Of a stretch of 64,000 bases of DNA, positions 16,998-26,451 are shown in pieces; position 1 is the first letter of the stretch; the number at the start of each line of letters is the position of its first letter. The DNA lies in contig NZ_RQRU01000008.1 in NCBI RefSeq assembly GCF_004335015.1, positions 1 to 64,000 of the forward strand, given 5' to 3'. This DNA comes from Psychrobacter pygoscelis. GTDB taxonomy: Bacteria; Pseudomonadota; Gammaproteobacteria; Pseudomonadales; Moraxellaceae. The notes below the pieces were generated by a model. It made no database searches. It had not been told where the DNA came from and worked only from the letters and a program-made list of their open reading frames with translations. Position numbers and translations under genes: made by a program.

Positions 16998-17798
16998 ATG
17001 TCAAACGCTCTCGTCGGTTACCAAGTCAAAGACCACATCGCGACCATCACCTTAAACGACCCAAAAACGCTAAACGCCTTTAGCACCCGACTCAAACACG
17101 GGGTCATGGAGGCACTTATCCAAGCCGATGAAGATGAAGACGTTCGAGTAATTATCCTACAAGGTGCAGGTGGTAACTTCTCAAGTGGTGGTCATATCGG
17201 TGAGATGCTAGCAGATGGTCTGGAGAAGGAAGCCCTAGCGAATAAGCTGAACCTCATGGTAAATGGCGTGGGTGAAGTGAGCATGAAGCTGCGCGAAATT
17301 CACAAGCCTATCATTGCCAAGCTAGAGGGTGCAGTCGCTGGTGCAGCGATGAATCTAGCGCTAACTTGTGACTTCCGGATTGCGGCAGACAATGCCAAAT
17401 TTGTTGAAGCCTTTGTCAATATTGGTCTCATTCCGGATGCTGGTGGTATCTACTTGCTCAATCAACTGATTGGCGCAGCAAAGACCACAGAGCTGGTAAT
17501 GCTCGGGGATAAAGTTACGGCAGACGATATGGCGCGGCTGAATCTACTCAATAAGGTCGTTAGTAGTGATGCGCTTGATGAGACCGTTTGGGCATTAGCC
17601 ACTCGCTTAAGTAATCTACCGAGTAAAGCTCTAGCATCTATGAAGCTTATGCTCAACGTGCATGCCTTCATGGGCCTCAACGAAGCACTAGATATGGAAG
17701 TAAAGCAGCAAACGATGCTGGCAGAGTCAGATGACTTTAGAGAGGGCATCAGCGCTTTTATGGAAAAGCGCAAGCCTGTTTATAACGCTCAGCAATAG
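16998..17798 (+). CDS. Enoyl-CoA hydratase/isomerase (crotonase family, PaaG-like)
   Basis: A 266-residue crotonase-fold enzyme acting on acyl-CoA thioesters in fatty-acid or aromatic degradation. The oxyanion-hole segments GNFSSGGHIGEM (near residue 60) and AGAAMNLALTCDFRIA are present. The active-site stretch FVNIGLIPDAGGIYLLNQLIG, with IPD rather than the hydratase PE, resembles PaaG-type isomerases. It stands alone on the + strand with no beta-oxidation partners next to it, so the substrate is undetermined. Confidence 0.82.
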   Translation: MSNALVGYQVKDHIATITLNDPKTLNAFSTRLKHGVMEALIQADEDEDVRVIILQGAGGNFSSGGHIGEMLADGLEKEALANKLNLMVNGVGEVSMKLREIHKPIIAKLEGAVAGAAMNLALTCDFRIAADNAKFVEAFVNIGLIPDAGGIYLLNQLIGAAKTTELVMLGDKVTADDMARLNLLNKVVSSDALDETVWALATRLSNLPSKALASMKLMLNVHAFMGLNEALDMEVKQQTMLAESDDFREGISAFMEKRKPVYNAQQ

Positions 17799-17815
17799 GA
17801 GCGCTAATTGGCTGA

Positions 17816-17879
17816 CCGTTAATTGCCAGCTCCGTTAATTGCCAGCTCCGTTAATTGCCAGCTCCGTTAATTGGCAAAC
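17816..17879. repeat. 16-bp tandem repeat between convergent genes
   Basis: CCGTTAATTGCCAGCT is repeated head-to-tail three times (17816-17831, 17832-17847, 17848-17863), with a partial fourth copy diverging to TTAATTGGCAAA. TTGCCA and TGGCAA in the last units can pair as a short stem. It fills the gap between the crotonase stop and the convergent aminotransferase stop and may help end transcription. Confidence 0.85.
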
Positions 17880-17882
17880 GAT

Positions 17883-19091
17883 TTAACTAGCAGCTTCCAG
17901 CGGATTATCCTGACGATAAGCTAATAAAGCCTGTTTCAGGTTAATAACCCCTTGATCAATCTGGTCGTAATCTAAATTGGTAAAATTCAGCCTCATATGA
18001 TCTTGATAGCCTTTTGATAGCGAAAAAGCCTCGCCTGGTACAAAAACCACATTTTGTTTAATCGCGTAAGGCATGAGATCCGAGGCGATTACTCCATGTA
18101 CTTTCATCCAGATAAACATACCGCCATTGGTTGGGTATATATCGATTGCATCCCCCATGTGGGTGTTGATTGCCTCCACCATATACTGCTTCTTTTTGGC
18201 ATAATCTGTTTTGATCAGATCAATGTGCTCATCAAGATTGTGAGTCTTAACATACTCATAAAGTATGGCTTGCACGAAGGAATTGGTATGTAAGTCTGCC
18301 GCTTGTTTGGCGATGACAAGGTTAGTGATAATCTTAGTGGGGGCAATAACCCAGCCCAATCTAAACCCAGGCACGAATATCTTCGAGAACGATCCCATAT
18401 AAATGACATTATCTGGCGCTAGTGAATAAATCGATTGGGTCGAGTCGCTAGTCCCTGGGAACCTAAGCCCGCCATATGGGTCATCTTCTAACATAATCTT
18501 ACCGGACGCTTTGAGTACATCAGCCACGCGGCGACGCTTATCTTCTGAATAGGTGATGCCTGTAGGATTTTGAAAATTAGGAATGCCATAAAAGAACTTT
18601 GTCTTTTCACTCGCCATAACGCGCTGCAGCTGCTCAATATCGACACCATCCGTCGCTAAGTGCACTTCTTGCAATTTGGGACTGTACATTTTAAATGCTT
18701 GAATAGCGCCCAAATAGCTTGGGCTTTCAACAGCAACTGTATCCTGAGGGTTGATAAATATCTTACCCACTAAATCTAGGGCCTGCTGCGATCCCGATAC
18801 GATCATCACTTGATCCGCAGATACCTCAACATCGTGAGCCTTTGAAAACCTTGCGGCAATCCAGTCTCTTAAGCCTTGGTGACCTTCTGTCGTAGAGTAC
18901 TGAAACAAGGACTCTTTATGCTTGGCAAACATACTATTGGTTGCGTTTTTTATGTCTTCATAGGGAAACAACTGTGGATCTGGCAGTCCACCGGCAAAAG
19001 ATATAATCTCTTTATTGGTCGTTAGTTTGAGCATCTCACGTATAAATGACGGCTCTATGCTATTGATGACATCTGAAAATTGGTAATCCAT
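17883..19091 (-). CDS. PLP-dependent aminotransferase (2-aminoadipate transaminase / LysN-like, class I/II)
   Basis: A 402-residue fold-type I aminotransferase. The N-terminal FAGGLPDPQLFP, GSQQALDLVGKIF, NFQNPTGIT, the PLP-pairing region LEDDPYGGLRF, the Schiff-base lysine at about residue 237 in GSFSKIFVPGFRLGW, and the C-terminal Arg in HMRLNFTN are all seen. The pattern is that of LysN/2-aminoadipate or branched-chain and aromatic transaminases without the GntR regulator domain. It appears monocistronic. Its amino-donor and acceptor cannot be told from sequence. Confidence 0.87.
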   Translation of the reverse strand: MDYQFSDVINSIEPSFIREMLKLTTNKEIISFAGGLPDPQLFPYEDIKNATNSMFAKHKESLFQYSTTEGHQGLRDWIAARFSKAHDVEVSADQVMIVSGSQQALDLVGKIFINPQDTVAVESPSYLGAIQAFKMYSPKLQEVHLATDGVDIEQLQRVMASEKTKFFYGIPNFQNPTGITYSEDKRRRVADVLKASGKIMLEDDPYGGLRFPGTSDSTQSIYSLAPDNVIYMGSFSKIFVPGFRLGWVIAPTKIITNLVIAKQAADLHTNSFVQAILYEYVKTHNLDEHIDLIKTDYAKKKQYMVEAINTHMGDAIDIYPTNGGMFIWMKVHGVIASDLMPYAIKQNVVFVPGEAFSLSKGYQDHMRLNFTNLDYDQIDQGVINLKQALLAYRQDNPLEAAS

Positions 19092-19315
19092 AAAATTTAC
19101 TTCTCTTTATGACTTTAGTGATAAATTTAGTTGAGTGAGTATATCAATGTAGGCTCATGCGCAGATAACAACTTAAAAGAGTTATGTATAACTTTTTTCA
19201 TTGAAACGGCAGCTATATAAGGGTATTAGCGCGATTATGAATAAACCTAAGCCTGTTTATCAGGGTAATAAGAGGCGCTACTGCGTGTATTGCATTCCAT
19301 TCATAAATTGGCTTT

Positions 19316-19430
19316 ATTAGATTCGCAATACCAAGGTTTTTGCTCCTGCCTAGGGTGAGAATGGAAACAGTAAGACACTATTGAAGTCATTATTAGATTC
19401 GCAATACCAAAGTTTTTGCTCCTGCCGAGG
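19316..19430. repeat. Two direct copies of a ~40-bp element
   Basis: ATTAGATTCGCAATACCAA followed by (G/A)GTTTTTGCTCCTGCC(T/G)AGGG occurs at 19316-19355 and again at 19391-19430 with two or three differences. The 35-nt spacer is not repeated. There is no coding potential. It could be a piece of a dispersed intergenic repeat. Confidence 0.8.
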
Positions 19431-19572
19431 GACGAGGCATGGCCATAGTCATGCACGAGCGCCTACCTTTGCGACGCATATTTCTCAATGTCTAAAGACC
19501 CCCGATATTAAGGCCAAGCTTTTGCTCTTTTATCGTTTGCACGGTAGTTAAATAGCAGTGGTTAAATAGCCG

Positions 19573-19608
19573 AAAAAAACCCGCCTCATGATTGAGACGG
19601 GTTTTTTT
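19573..19608 (-). terminator. Rho-independent terminator of acnB
   Basis: On the minus strand AAACCCGTCTCA pairs with TGAGGCGGGTTT across a 4-nt loop and runs into seven or more T. The single non-Watson-Crick pair becomes an allowed G-U only when read on the minus strand, which matches acnB transcription. It lies 30 nt beyond the acnB stop. Confidence 0.9.
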
Positions 19609-19637
19609 AAGTGCTACGCTTCTATAACATCAGAAGT

Positions 19638-22241
19638 TTATGACAATTGAGCGACGTCAATCTTATCCGCTTCTTCAGTGTAATCTACCATCTTATCGAA
19701 GTTCATGTAGCGATACACTTCATCACCCATGCTGTTAAGCATACCAGCATATTGCTGATACTCTTCGTTGGTCGGTAGCTTACCAAGTACCGCAGCGACT
19801 GAGGCAAGCTCAGCTGAGGCTAGGAATACATTCGCACCTTGGCCTAGACGGTTCGGGAAGTTACGCGTTGAGGTCGATACCGCAGTAGACTTCGGAGCGA
19901 TACGTGCTTGGTTACCCATACATAGCGAGCAACCTGGCATCTCGGTACGAGCGCCGGCTTGAGCGTAGACGTTGTAGTAACCCTCTTCCATCAACTGGCG
20001 CGCATCCATCTTGGTCGGCGGCGCAATCCAAAGACGGGTTTTGAGGCTTCCTGCTGGTACTTCTTTGAGCAGTTTACCTGCGGCGCGGAAGTGACCGATA
20101 TTGGTCATGCACGAGCCAATGAATACTTCGTCAATGTGCTCGCCTGCGACGTCTGCCAACGTTTTGGCATCATCTGGATCATTCGGGCAGCAAAGGACTG
20201 GCTCTTTGATCTCGCTCATGTCGATAGTCATGTCGATAGCGTATTCTGCATCAGCGTCTGCTCGCATGAGGCTTGGGTTCGCTAGCCACTCTTGCATCGC
20301 TTCGATTCGGCGGCTGATGGTTCGTGCATCGCCATACCCTTCAGAGATCATCCACTTAAGTAGCGTGATATTAGAGTGTAGGTACTCAGTGACCGACTCT
20401 TCAGACAAGGTGATGGTACAGCCAGCAGCACTACGCTCAGCAGAAGCATCAGATAGCTCAAACGCTTGCTCGACTGTTAGATCTTCAAGACCTTCAATCT
20501 CAAGGATGCGGCCGTTGAATTCGTTGATTTTGCCTTTTTTATCGACCGTTAGGTAGCCCTCTTTGATCGCTTGTAGCGGAATAGCATGTACAAGGTCACG
20601 CAGGGTGATACCAGGCTGACGCTCACCGACGAAACGGACGCGGACAGACTCAGGCATGTCTAGTGGCATAACACCCGTCGCGGCAGCGAATGCAACCAGT
20701 CCAGAACCAGCTGGGAATGAGATACCCATTGGGAAACGCGTGTGCGAGTCACCACCAGTACCTACGGTATCTGGAAGTAGCATACGGTTGAGCCAGCTGT
20801 GAATGATACCATCACCCGGACGTAAGCTGACGCCGCCACGGTTCATGATAAAGTCAGGAAGTGTGTGCTGAGTCTCAACGTCAACTGGCTTTGGATAAGC
20901 AGCAGTGTGACAGAAAGACTGCATCACTAGGTCTGCTTGGAAGCCTAGACAAGCCATGTCTTTTAGCTCATCACGAGTCATAGGACCTGTAGTGTCCTGA
21001 CTACCGACTGTGGTCATCTTAGGCTCACAGTACATACCAGGGCGTACGCCCTCTAGGCCACAAGCTTTACCGACCATTTTTTGCGCGAGCGTATAGCCTT
21101 TACCGGTATCAGCAGGCTGATCTGGCTTAGCGAATACCTCTGAGTGACCAAGACCCATATATTCACGAGCACGATTGGTAAGACCACGGCCAACGATCAA
21201 TGGGATTCGGCCACCGGCACGTACTTCATCAAGTAGTGTTGGTGAGTTCAATTTGAAAGTAGACAGTACTTCGTCTGAGTCATGCTTAGTAATCTTGCCA
21301 TCGTGCGGATAGATGTCGAACACATCGCCCATCTCGATACCATCAACATTGACGTCTTCGATTGGCAAGGCACCTGAATCTTCCATCGTGTTAAAGAAGA
21401 TCGGGGCGATTTTACCGCCTAGTACAAGGCCACCAGCGCGTTTGTTTGGTACATTAGGGATGTCTTCACCCATAAGCCAAAGTACTGAGTTGGTCGCAGA
21501 TTTACGGCTAGAGCCAGTACCAACCACATCACCGACGTAAGCTAATGGATAGCCTTTTTCTTTAAGCTCGTCGATAAGCTTCATTGGGCCACGAACGCCC
21601 TCTTCGTCAGCTTGGATACCATCACGAGAGTTCTTGTGCATAGCCAGTGAATGCAGTGGGATATCAGGGCGACTCCATGCATCCTGCGCTGGTGACAAGT
21701 CATCAGTGTTAGTCTCACCGGTCACTTTAAAGGCAGTATAAGTAGATTTCTGCGGTACTTCTGGACGGTTCAAGAACCATTCGGCATCCGCCCAAGACTG
21801 GATAACTTCTTTAGCTTTTTCGTTACCCGCTTCTGCTTTGTCAGTGACGTCATTGAACGCATCGAATACCAATAGCGTTTTTTTAAGGGCTTCAGCAGCA
21901 TCATCGGCCAGCTCTGGATCGTCTAATGCGTCGACCATTGGCATGACGTTATAACCGCCTTGCATAGTACCTAGAATCTCAATTGCTTTTTTCTTATCGA
22001 TCAGTGGTGAGGTCGCTTCACCTTTGACGATAGCTGCCAAGAATGCAGCTTTAACGTAGGCGGCTTGGTCAACACCAGCAGGCACGCGATTAACCAGAAG
22101 ATCCATTAGGAATTCTTCTTCACCAGCAGGTGGATTTTTTAATAATTCAGTTAAGTCAGCGACTTGAAATTCGGTCAATGGTAGTGGAACTGTCCCTAGT
22201 TCTGCACGTTCTTCAATATGTTTGCGATAAGCTTCTAACAC
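19638..22241 (-). CDS. acnB: Bifunctional aconitate hydratase 2 / 2-methylisocitrate dehydratase AcnB
   Basis: TCA-cycle enzyme converting citrate to isocitrate through cis-aconitate with a [4Fe-4S] cluster. It also dehydrates 2-methylcitrate-derived substrates. The 867-residue length and B-type order are seen: N-terminal HEAT-like helices (1-160), the swivel domain next ([17 protein letters not shown] near residue 240), then the catalytic core. Cluster cysteines are visible in [10 protein letters not shown] and [10 protein letters not shown] near the C-terminus. [11 protein letters not shown] is in the core. It is monocistronic with its own terminator. Confidence 0.97.
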   Translation of the reverse strand: MLEAYRKHIEERAELGTVPLPLTEFQVADLTELLKNPPAGEEEFLMDLLVNRVPAGVDQAAYVKAAFLAAIVKGEATSPLIDKKKAIEILGTMQGGYNVMPMVDALDDPELADDAAEALKKTLLVFDAFNDVTDKAEAGNEKAKEVIQSWADAEWFLNRPEVPQKSTYTAFKVTGETNTDDLSPAQDAWSRPDIPLHSLAMHKNSRDGIQADEEGVRGPMKLIDELKEKGYPLAYVGDVVGTGSSRKSATNSVLWLMGEDIPNVPNKRAGGLVLGGKIAPIFFNTMEDSGALPIEDVNVDGIEMGDVFDIYPHDGKITKHDSDEVLSTFKLNSPTLLDEVRAGGRIPLIVGRGLTNRAREYMGLGHSEVFAKPDQPADTGKGYTLAQKMVGKACGLEGVRPGMYCEPKMTTVGSQDTTGPMTRDELKDMACLGFQADLVMQSFCHTAAYPKPVDVETQHTLPDFIMNRGGVSLRPGDGIIHSWLNRMLLPDTVGTGGDSHTRFPMGISFPAGSGLVAFAAATGVMPLDMPESVRVRFVGERQPGITLRDLVHAIPLQAIKEGYLTVDKKGKINEFNGRILEIEGLEDLTVEQAFELSDASAERSAAGCTITLSEESVTEYLHSNITLLKWMISEGYGDARTISRRIEAMQEWLANPSLMRADADAEYAIDMTIDMSEIKEPVLCCPNDPDDAKTLADVAGEHIDEVFIGSCMTNIGHFRAAGKLLKEVPAGSLKTRLWIAPPTKMDARQLMEEGYYNVYAQAGARTEMPGCSLCMGNQARIAPKSTAVSTSTRNFPNRLGQGANVFLASAELASVAAVLGKLPTNEEYQQYAGMLNSMGDEVYRYMNFDKMVDYTEEADKIDVAQLS

Positions 22242-22473
22242 AATAGTTATCCTCGTAGGTTAGCGGTCGCATACCGCGTGGGCAGTCAGAATGACCACCT
22301 GCGTTAAGTATGCATGAAGGATTTGGAATCGTGCATAGAATAGCTTAAAACGATTAAAATGTTAATGAGCAATCTGTAATAGCCCGTAATTACAAGCCCA
22401 TATTCACTATTTACTTTTGAAATAGTGGTATTGATTGCTATTATAGTTAAGAATGACTATCAATTAGTGTCTT

Positions 22474-23226
22474 TTAGCGATTAGTAGTCTGGTTAAAGTC
22501 CAAACGCTGATGACGAATTTGCTGGCTCACATAGATGTACAATGTCATCCAAAAGATAAAATTGGCCTCATTAAATACCGCTGCGCCGATCCAACTGCGC
22601 AGAGGCTGCGGCAGTAATACCGATACAAAATAAATAACAGCCGATAGCAATACTGGACTGACTCCAATTACCCAGCGCGGTAGCAAGGTATGACGCTGAT
22701 AGACTAATATTACCAGATAGATATGAACACAAGCTAATATTCCTAGCGCAAGCATCCAATTAAGCATTAGTATTTGCTCAAATCCTTTTGCGGTATGTAA
22801 CAATACCGCGTGAGTAGTAGCATCTGTAGCTTGAATCGCCTTATAAATCTCTCCCAAGTAATAAAAGCCTGCATGACCAAGCGGATGAAAGACCAAAGAG
22901 GCTATCCAAAGTAGTATAAGGCTCACAGCATGTTTTCGCGCTGAGCGTTTGATAAGCTGCCAAACCGCATAGAGGGCAAAACAATAAAATGGCAGACTGA
23001 CCACGGCTATCATCGCACCCCACTGTAGCCGCCTTCTTGAGCCTTCTAGCATTAAGGTAGCCAGCTCTACATCGACTTGTTCCGCATAAGTAGTAGAAAA
23101 TAAAGGATAATTATTGGGGTCAACAGCGAAGCCGACTAATAGTAAATCGCCTATGCTCCAACATAAGGAGGCTACTATTCCTGATAGCAATGACCAGCGA
23201 ACGTAACGGTTGTTATTAGTAGTCAT
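22474..23226 (-). CDS. Uncharacterised integral membrane protein (DUF6796-like), probably Fur-regulated
   Basis: A 250-residue protein with about seven hydrophobic segments, for example LSGIVASLCWSIGDLLLVGF near the N-terminus, WGAMIAVVSLPFYCFALYAV, VSLILLWIASLVFHPLGHAG and VSPVLLSAVIYFVSVLLP. I recognise it only as a conserved membrane family of unknown function. Charged residues close to segment 1 (Asp in SIGDLLL) and the His pair in FHPLGHAG are candidate functional positions. A strong Fur-box match lies about 87 nt upstream, so an iron link is possible. It is the only gene in its unit. Confidence 0.7.
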   Translation of the reverse strand: MTTNNNRYVRWSLLSGIVASLCWSIGDLLLVGFAVDPNNYPLFSTTYAEQVDVELATLMLEGSRRRLQWGAMIAVVSLPFYCFALYAVWQLIKRSARKHAVSLILLWIASLVFHPLGHAGFYYLGEIYKAIQATDATTHAVLLHTAKGFEQILMLNWMLALGILACVHIYLVILVYQRHTLLPRWVIGVSPVLLSAVIYFVSVLLPQPLRSWIGAAVFNEANFIFWMTLYIYVSQQIRHQRLDFNQTTNR

Positions 23227-23727
23227 AGCAGTGCCTAATTAGTGAATAATAAGTTATGGTTCATATTATTTTTATTGATAATTTATAGTTAAAATCTTAA
23301 TTAATAAATTACAAATGAGAATTATTATCGAATAGTTTTTATGGCATAGCAAGCTTGTCTTCTGATACTCCTGTTACCTTGCCAAATCTATTTGCTATGA
23401 TTATCGCTATTCATTACTGTTGATATCACCTTATATAGAAGGATTACCTGAACCCTTGGCACGTACCTAACAGGTCTCAGACTTAAACTTGCCTTGTCCT
23501 TAAATTCAATCCAGCCTAGATGACCCCTCTTGTGCGAGCCTGTACTTACGCGAAAGCTACTTAATATCAACCATGTCTATTAATGCGAGTGCTGAGCAAA
23601 TTTGTTATACTGACCAGCATTATTTAATTTCACATTTTCTGATCCAATCGATCGACTGTTTTACCCAAATACCCATTTATAATAAGCCAGTTATAGCAGG
23701 CTTACCTTAAGCGGTTAGGATAATTTT
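23227..23727. other. 501-nt divergent promoter region (membrane protein / lipA)
   Basis: Contains the Fur-box candidate and, nearer lipA, AT-rich sequence. A short minus-strand open frame at 23388-23570 has no ribosome site and no recognisable product, so it is not called. No RNA gene is recognised. Confidence 0.5.
23313..23329 (-). promoter_or_regulatory. Candidate Fur box upstream of the DUF6796-like gene
   Basis: AAATGAGAATTATTATC matches 14 of 17 aligned positions of the Fur consensus GATAATGATAATCATTATC. It sits in an AT-rich promoter region 87-103 nt before the start at 23226. Binding has not been shown. Confidence 0.6.
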
Positions 23728-24804
23728 ATGAGCGATACTGCTATTCGTGACACAGCTACCCGAATCTCCACCGTCCAGACCCATATTCCCGAAGCCAAAC
23801 CAAAGCCCAAAAAAGCAGTAAAAGGTGAGAAGCTACGCGGCTATGACAAAGTTGCGCGTATCCCAATTAAAGTCATTCCCACCATCGAAGCGCCGAAGAA
23901 ACCAGATTGGATTCGCGTTAAGATGTCCTCCCCTGCCGAAGTCGATCGCATTAAGAAGACCCTGCGTAAACAAAAGCTTTATACCGTATGTGAAGAGGCG
24001 GCCTGCCCGAACTTGCCGCAATGCTTCGGCGATGGTACGGCGACCTTCATGATTATGGGAGATATCTGTACCCGCCGCTGCCCCTTCTGTGATGTGGCCC
24101 ACGGTCGACCTAATGAGCTGGATGCGGACGAGCCGCGCCATACTGCTGAGACGATCCAAGGACTGGGGCTAAAGTATGCGGTTATCACTTCGGTGGACCG
24201 CGATGATCTAAAAGATGGCGGCGCTCAGCACTTTGTCGATGTGATTAATGAATCTAAAGCGCTTAGTCCTAATTGCTTGATTGAGATCTTAGTACCTGAC
24301 TTCCGTGGCCGCATGGAGATTGCACTAGACCTACTGACAGAAACGCCGCCTGATGTGTTTAACCACAATATCGAAACAGTACCGCGCCTTTATAAAGCCT
24401 TTCGTCCTGGCTCTGACTATCAGCACTCGCTTGATCTGCTCAAAGAGTACAAAGCTCGCCGGCCTGATATCGCTACCAAATGCGGCTTTATGGTGGGTCT
24501 AGGCGAGACCGAAGAAGAGATCTACGCCCTACTTGATGATCTAAAAGCCCACGATGTCGATATGATCACTATCGGTCAGTACTTGGCACCAAGTAAAAGC
24601 CACGCGCCTGTAGATCGCTACGTGCACCCTGATGAGTTTCAGCGCTATATGGATTACGGCAAAAAAATCGGCTTCTTTAGTATTTGGGCTGGTCCTATGG
24701 TGCGCTCCAGCTACTTTGCCGACCGTCAGTATTATGGAGAAGACTGCCCTGCACCGATTCGTAGCAAAAAAGTATTAGAAGCGGAAGGTAAGTTTGGTTG
24801 TTAG
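23728..24804 (+). CDS. lipA: Lipoyl synthase LipA
   Basis: Radical SAM enzyme that inserts two sulfurs into octanoyl groups on E2/GcvH proteins to form lipoyl cofactor. Both [4Fe-4S] cysteine sets are complete: C88-x4-C93-x5-C99 for the auxiliary cluster and C114-x3-C118-x2-C121 (CTRRCPFC) for the SAM cluster. The 358-residue length includes an N-terminal extension of about 40 residues rich in Lys/Pro ([12 protein letters not shown]). The C-terminal [11 protein letters not shown] is typical. A clean terminator follows. No lipB is adjacent. Confidence 0.97.
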   Translation: MSDTAIRDTATRISTVQTHIPEAKPKPKKAVKGEKLRGYDKVARIPIKVIPTIEAPKKPDWIRVKMSSPAEVDRIKKTLRKQKLYTVCEEAACPNLPQCFGDGTATFMIMGDICTRRCPFCDVAHGRPNELDADEPRHTAETIQGLGLKYAVITSVDRDDLKDGGAQHFVDVINESKALSPNCLIEILVPDFRGRMEIALDLLTETPPDVFNHNIETVPRLYKAFRPGSDYQHSLDLLKEYKARRPDIATKCGFMVGLGETEEEIYALLDDLKAHDVDMITIGQYLAPSKSHAPVDRYVHPDEFQRYMDYGKKIGFFSIWAGPMVRSSYFADRQYYGEDCPAPIRSKKVLEAEGKFGC

Positions 24805-24847
24805 TCTCTGTCTAAAATTTATAGACACTCAGTAGTATGCTAGATTT

Positions 24848-24884
24848 AAGGCCAATTCTTACCACAGTAAGACTTGGCCTTTTT
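24848..24884 (+). terminator. Rho-independent terminator of lipA
   Basis: AAGGCCAATTCTTAC and GTAAGACTTGGCCTT form a long stem with a 4-nt loop and a T5 tail, 44 nt after the lipA stop. Confidence 0.88.
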
Positions 24885-24926
24885 CATCCTCGTGAATAAA
24901 ATTATAATAATAAAAACAAGGCTGTT

Positions 24927-25739
24927 ATGGTATTAAACTGGCGAAGCTCCCTCATTCAATGTCTAATCTCCTCTAATAATCTAATCAGCTTTTCTTATAA
25001 AGCCGCTACTATTTTACTTGTAGGACCACCCCTATTGATAGGTTGTAGCTCTAAGCCAAACAACGTAGATAACGCACCAACTATTCACGCTTCGGTTACC
25101 TCTGAAGCTAATGACAGTATCCAAATCGAGCAACAAACTCTCCCTATTAGTGTTTATCCGCAAGTCATCTCCAAAGACTGTGGGGATGGTGAGGCCAGAC
25201 TCTTTGATGAATGCAGTGATCAAACTGAAATTCTAAAAAAAGCCATTGCTGCGGCTGACCAACAAAACAAAAATGTCTTGGTCTCGTATGGCGGTGAGTG
25301 GTGTATTTGGTGTCACGTCTTAGACCGATATTTTCAGGGGCAGTTTTGCACCTTTGATTACCAGTGGCGAGATAGTAAAGGCGATATTTCAGAATGGCTG
25401 ATGCAGGAAGACATCTCAACCAAAGACATTCAAGATGCCATCGCACTCAACAATTTCGTCGCCAATAGTTTTGTCGTGGCTCATATCGATAATAGCTATG
25501 CTAATGGCGCTGAGGCGATTGCCATGACTGGACTAGATCCCGACGCTGTCTTTTACTATCCTTATATTATCGTATTAGATCATCAAGGTAAGTACGCTGG
25601 CACGATGAATGCCGCTAGTACCATCGAGGGTCTAGAGGTTCGTGAAAGCGGTGGGCAAGAGTTTCGAGGTTATAGGCGTGACCTTCTATTAGCGCAGCTT
25701 AAAGCCCTGAAGCATAAAGCCAACTCTCAATCACTTTAG
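24927..25739 (+). CDS. Thioredoxin-fold lipoprotein (DUF255/thioredoxin_7-like)
   Basis: A 270-residue envelope protein. A long hydrophobic leader ends in the lipobox LLIGC, with Cys40 as the lipidation site; the true start may lie downstream of the first ATG since the leader is long. The thioredoxin fold covers about residues 90-250 with the redox site WCIWCH (Cys126, Cys129) in LVSYGGEWCIWCHVLDRYF. The C-terminal cis-Pro region appears as YYPYIIVLD. It is probably a periplasm-facing thiol reductase or oxidase. The partner protein is unknown and it stands alone. Confidence 0.75.
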   Translation: MVLNWRSSLIQCLISSNNLISFSYKAATILLVGPPLLIGCSSKPNNVDNAPTIHASVTSEANDSIQIEQQTLPISVYPQVISKDCGDGEARLFDECSDQTEILKKAIAAADQQNKNVLVSYGGEWCIWCHVLDRYFQGQFCTFDYQWRDSKGDISEWLMQEDISTKDIQDAIALNNFVANSFVVAHIDNSYANGAEAIAMTGLDPDAVFYYPYIIVLDHQGKYAGTMNAASTIEGLEVRESGGQEFRGYRRDLLLAQLKALKHKANSQSL

Positions 25740-26023
25740 CTATGATTAAGACTTTTGTCGACTAGGGCCTCTAGCAAGAGCCATTACTTCACAAGCTTAG
25801 ATAGTGCTATATTCTAAATCCTCTGCCTCTTTTATAAATCGCAGGGGACAACCGCTCTTTTCTTCCCTCTTATTAAGGGCTGGACCATGAGCAGCGACTT
25901 TACCCCTCAACAAGACCCTTGCTACTGTTAAAGTAGTACCTTCACGATTAATAAATCACCGATCGCCTGCTTTATCTGTCACTGCATTATCTACCAAGAG
26001 CTCACAGGTAATGTCTTTAACGA

Positions 26024-26350
26024 GTGACGATCTTTCTCAAGTCAGATGTGGGCGACCTAACCCTAATAAACCCCCACTTTCGCCGCTGGAAGCTGCCGCC
26101 GAATACGAGTCGGGGTCTGTGTATTCTTGACTATAAACCCAATATCAAAATAGCTTTGGCTGGCAACCTCATCTTAATACCTACTGACAATTATCCTGAT
26201 GTGGCTGTGCTACCTGAGCCTTCCATGCACTGGTTTTATAATCGCCGCGGCCGTGATATGGACTTGCCAAAGTACAATGGCTCTATTCACAATCAAGCGG
26301 TGGTTATTAAAGCCATTGCTAACGGTCTATACGAAAGAGTCGCCAAGTAG
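26024..26350 (+). CDS. Small hypothetical protein or gene fragment (GTG start)
   Basis: A 108-residue open frame starting with GTG, without signal peptide or membrane segment. It contains ILDYKPNIKIALAGNLILIP and HWFYNRRGRDMDLPKYNG. I do not recognise it. A second frame just upstream (from 26011) carries about 38 open codons, so this may be the 3' part of a frame-shifted gene. A terminator follows directly (26380-26405), which favours it having been a real transcription unit. Confidence 0.4.
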   Translation: MTIFLKSDVGDLTLINPHFRRWKLPPNTSRGLCILDYKPNIKIALAGNLILIPTDNYPDVAVLPEPSMHWFYNRRGRDMDLPKYNGSIHNQAVVIKAIANGLYERVAK

Positions 26351-26379
26351 CTGGTCTCTGTTAAATGGTTGCCCACAAA

Positions 26380-26405
26380 AAAAGAGGCCTATTACGACCT
26401 CTTTT
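26380..26405. terminator. Bidirectional hairpin between hypothetical gene and TRAP operon
   Basis: AAAAGAGG and CCTCTTTT pair around a 10-nt loop, with A- and T-rich flanks on both sides. It lies between convergent units: 30 nt after the hypothetical gene and 47 nt beyond the TRAP permease stop. Confidence 0.75.
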
Positions 26406-26451
26406 CTCATTACATCTCATTACACCGTCTATACTTGCTTTACATTGTGCC

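Larger units (their letters stand above)
19092..19637. other. 546-nt gap between aminotransferase start and acnB end
   Basis: No gene is recognised. It contains a 40-bp direct repeat (19316-19355 and 19391-19430) and the acnB terminator, both listed separately. The AT-rich part beside 19091 presumably holds the aminotransferase promoter. Confidence 0.6.

Noticed and set aside
17816..17879. Tandem repeat as a possible CRISPR array
   Set aside because: Units are directly adjacent without spacers and only 16 bp long.
23388..23570. Minus-strand 60-codon frame before lipA
   Set aside because: No ribosome site, no recognisable motif, inside a promoter region.
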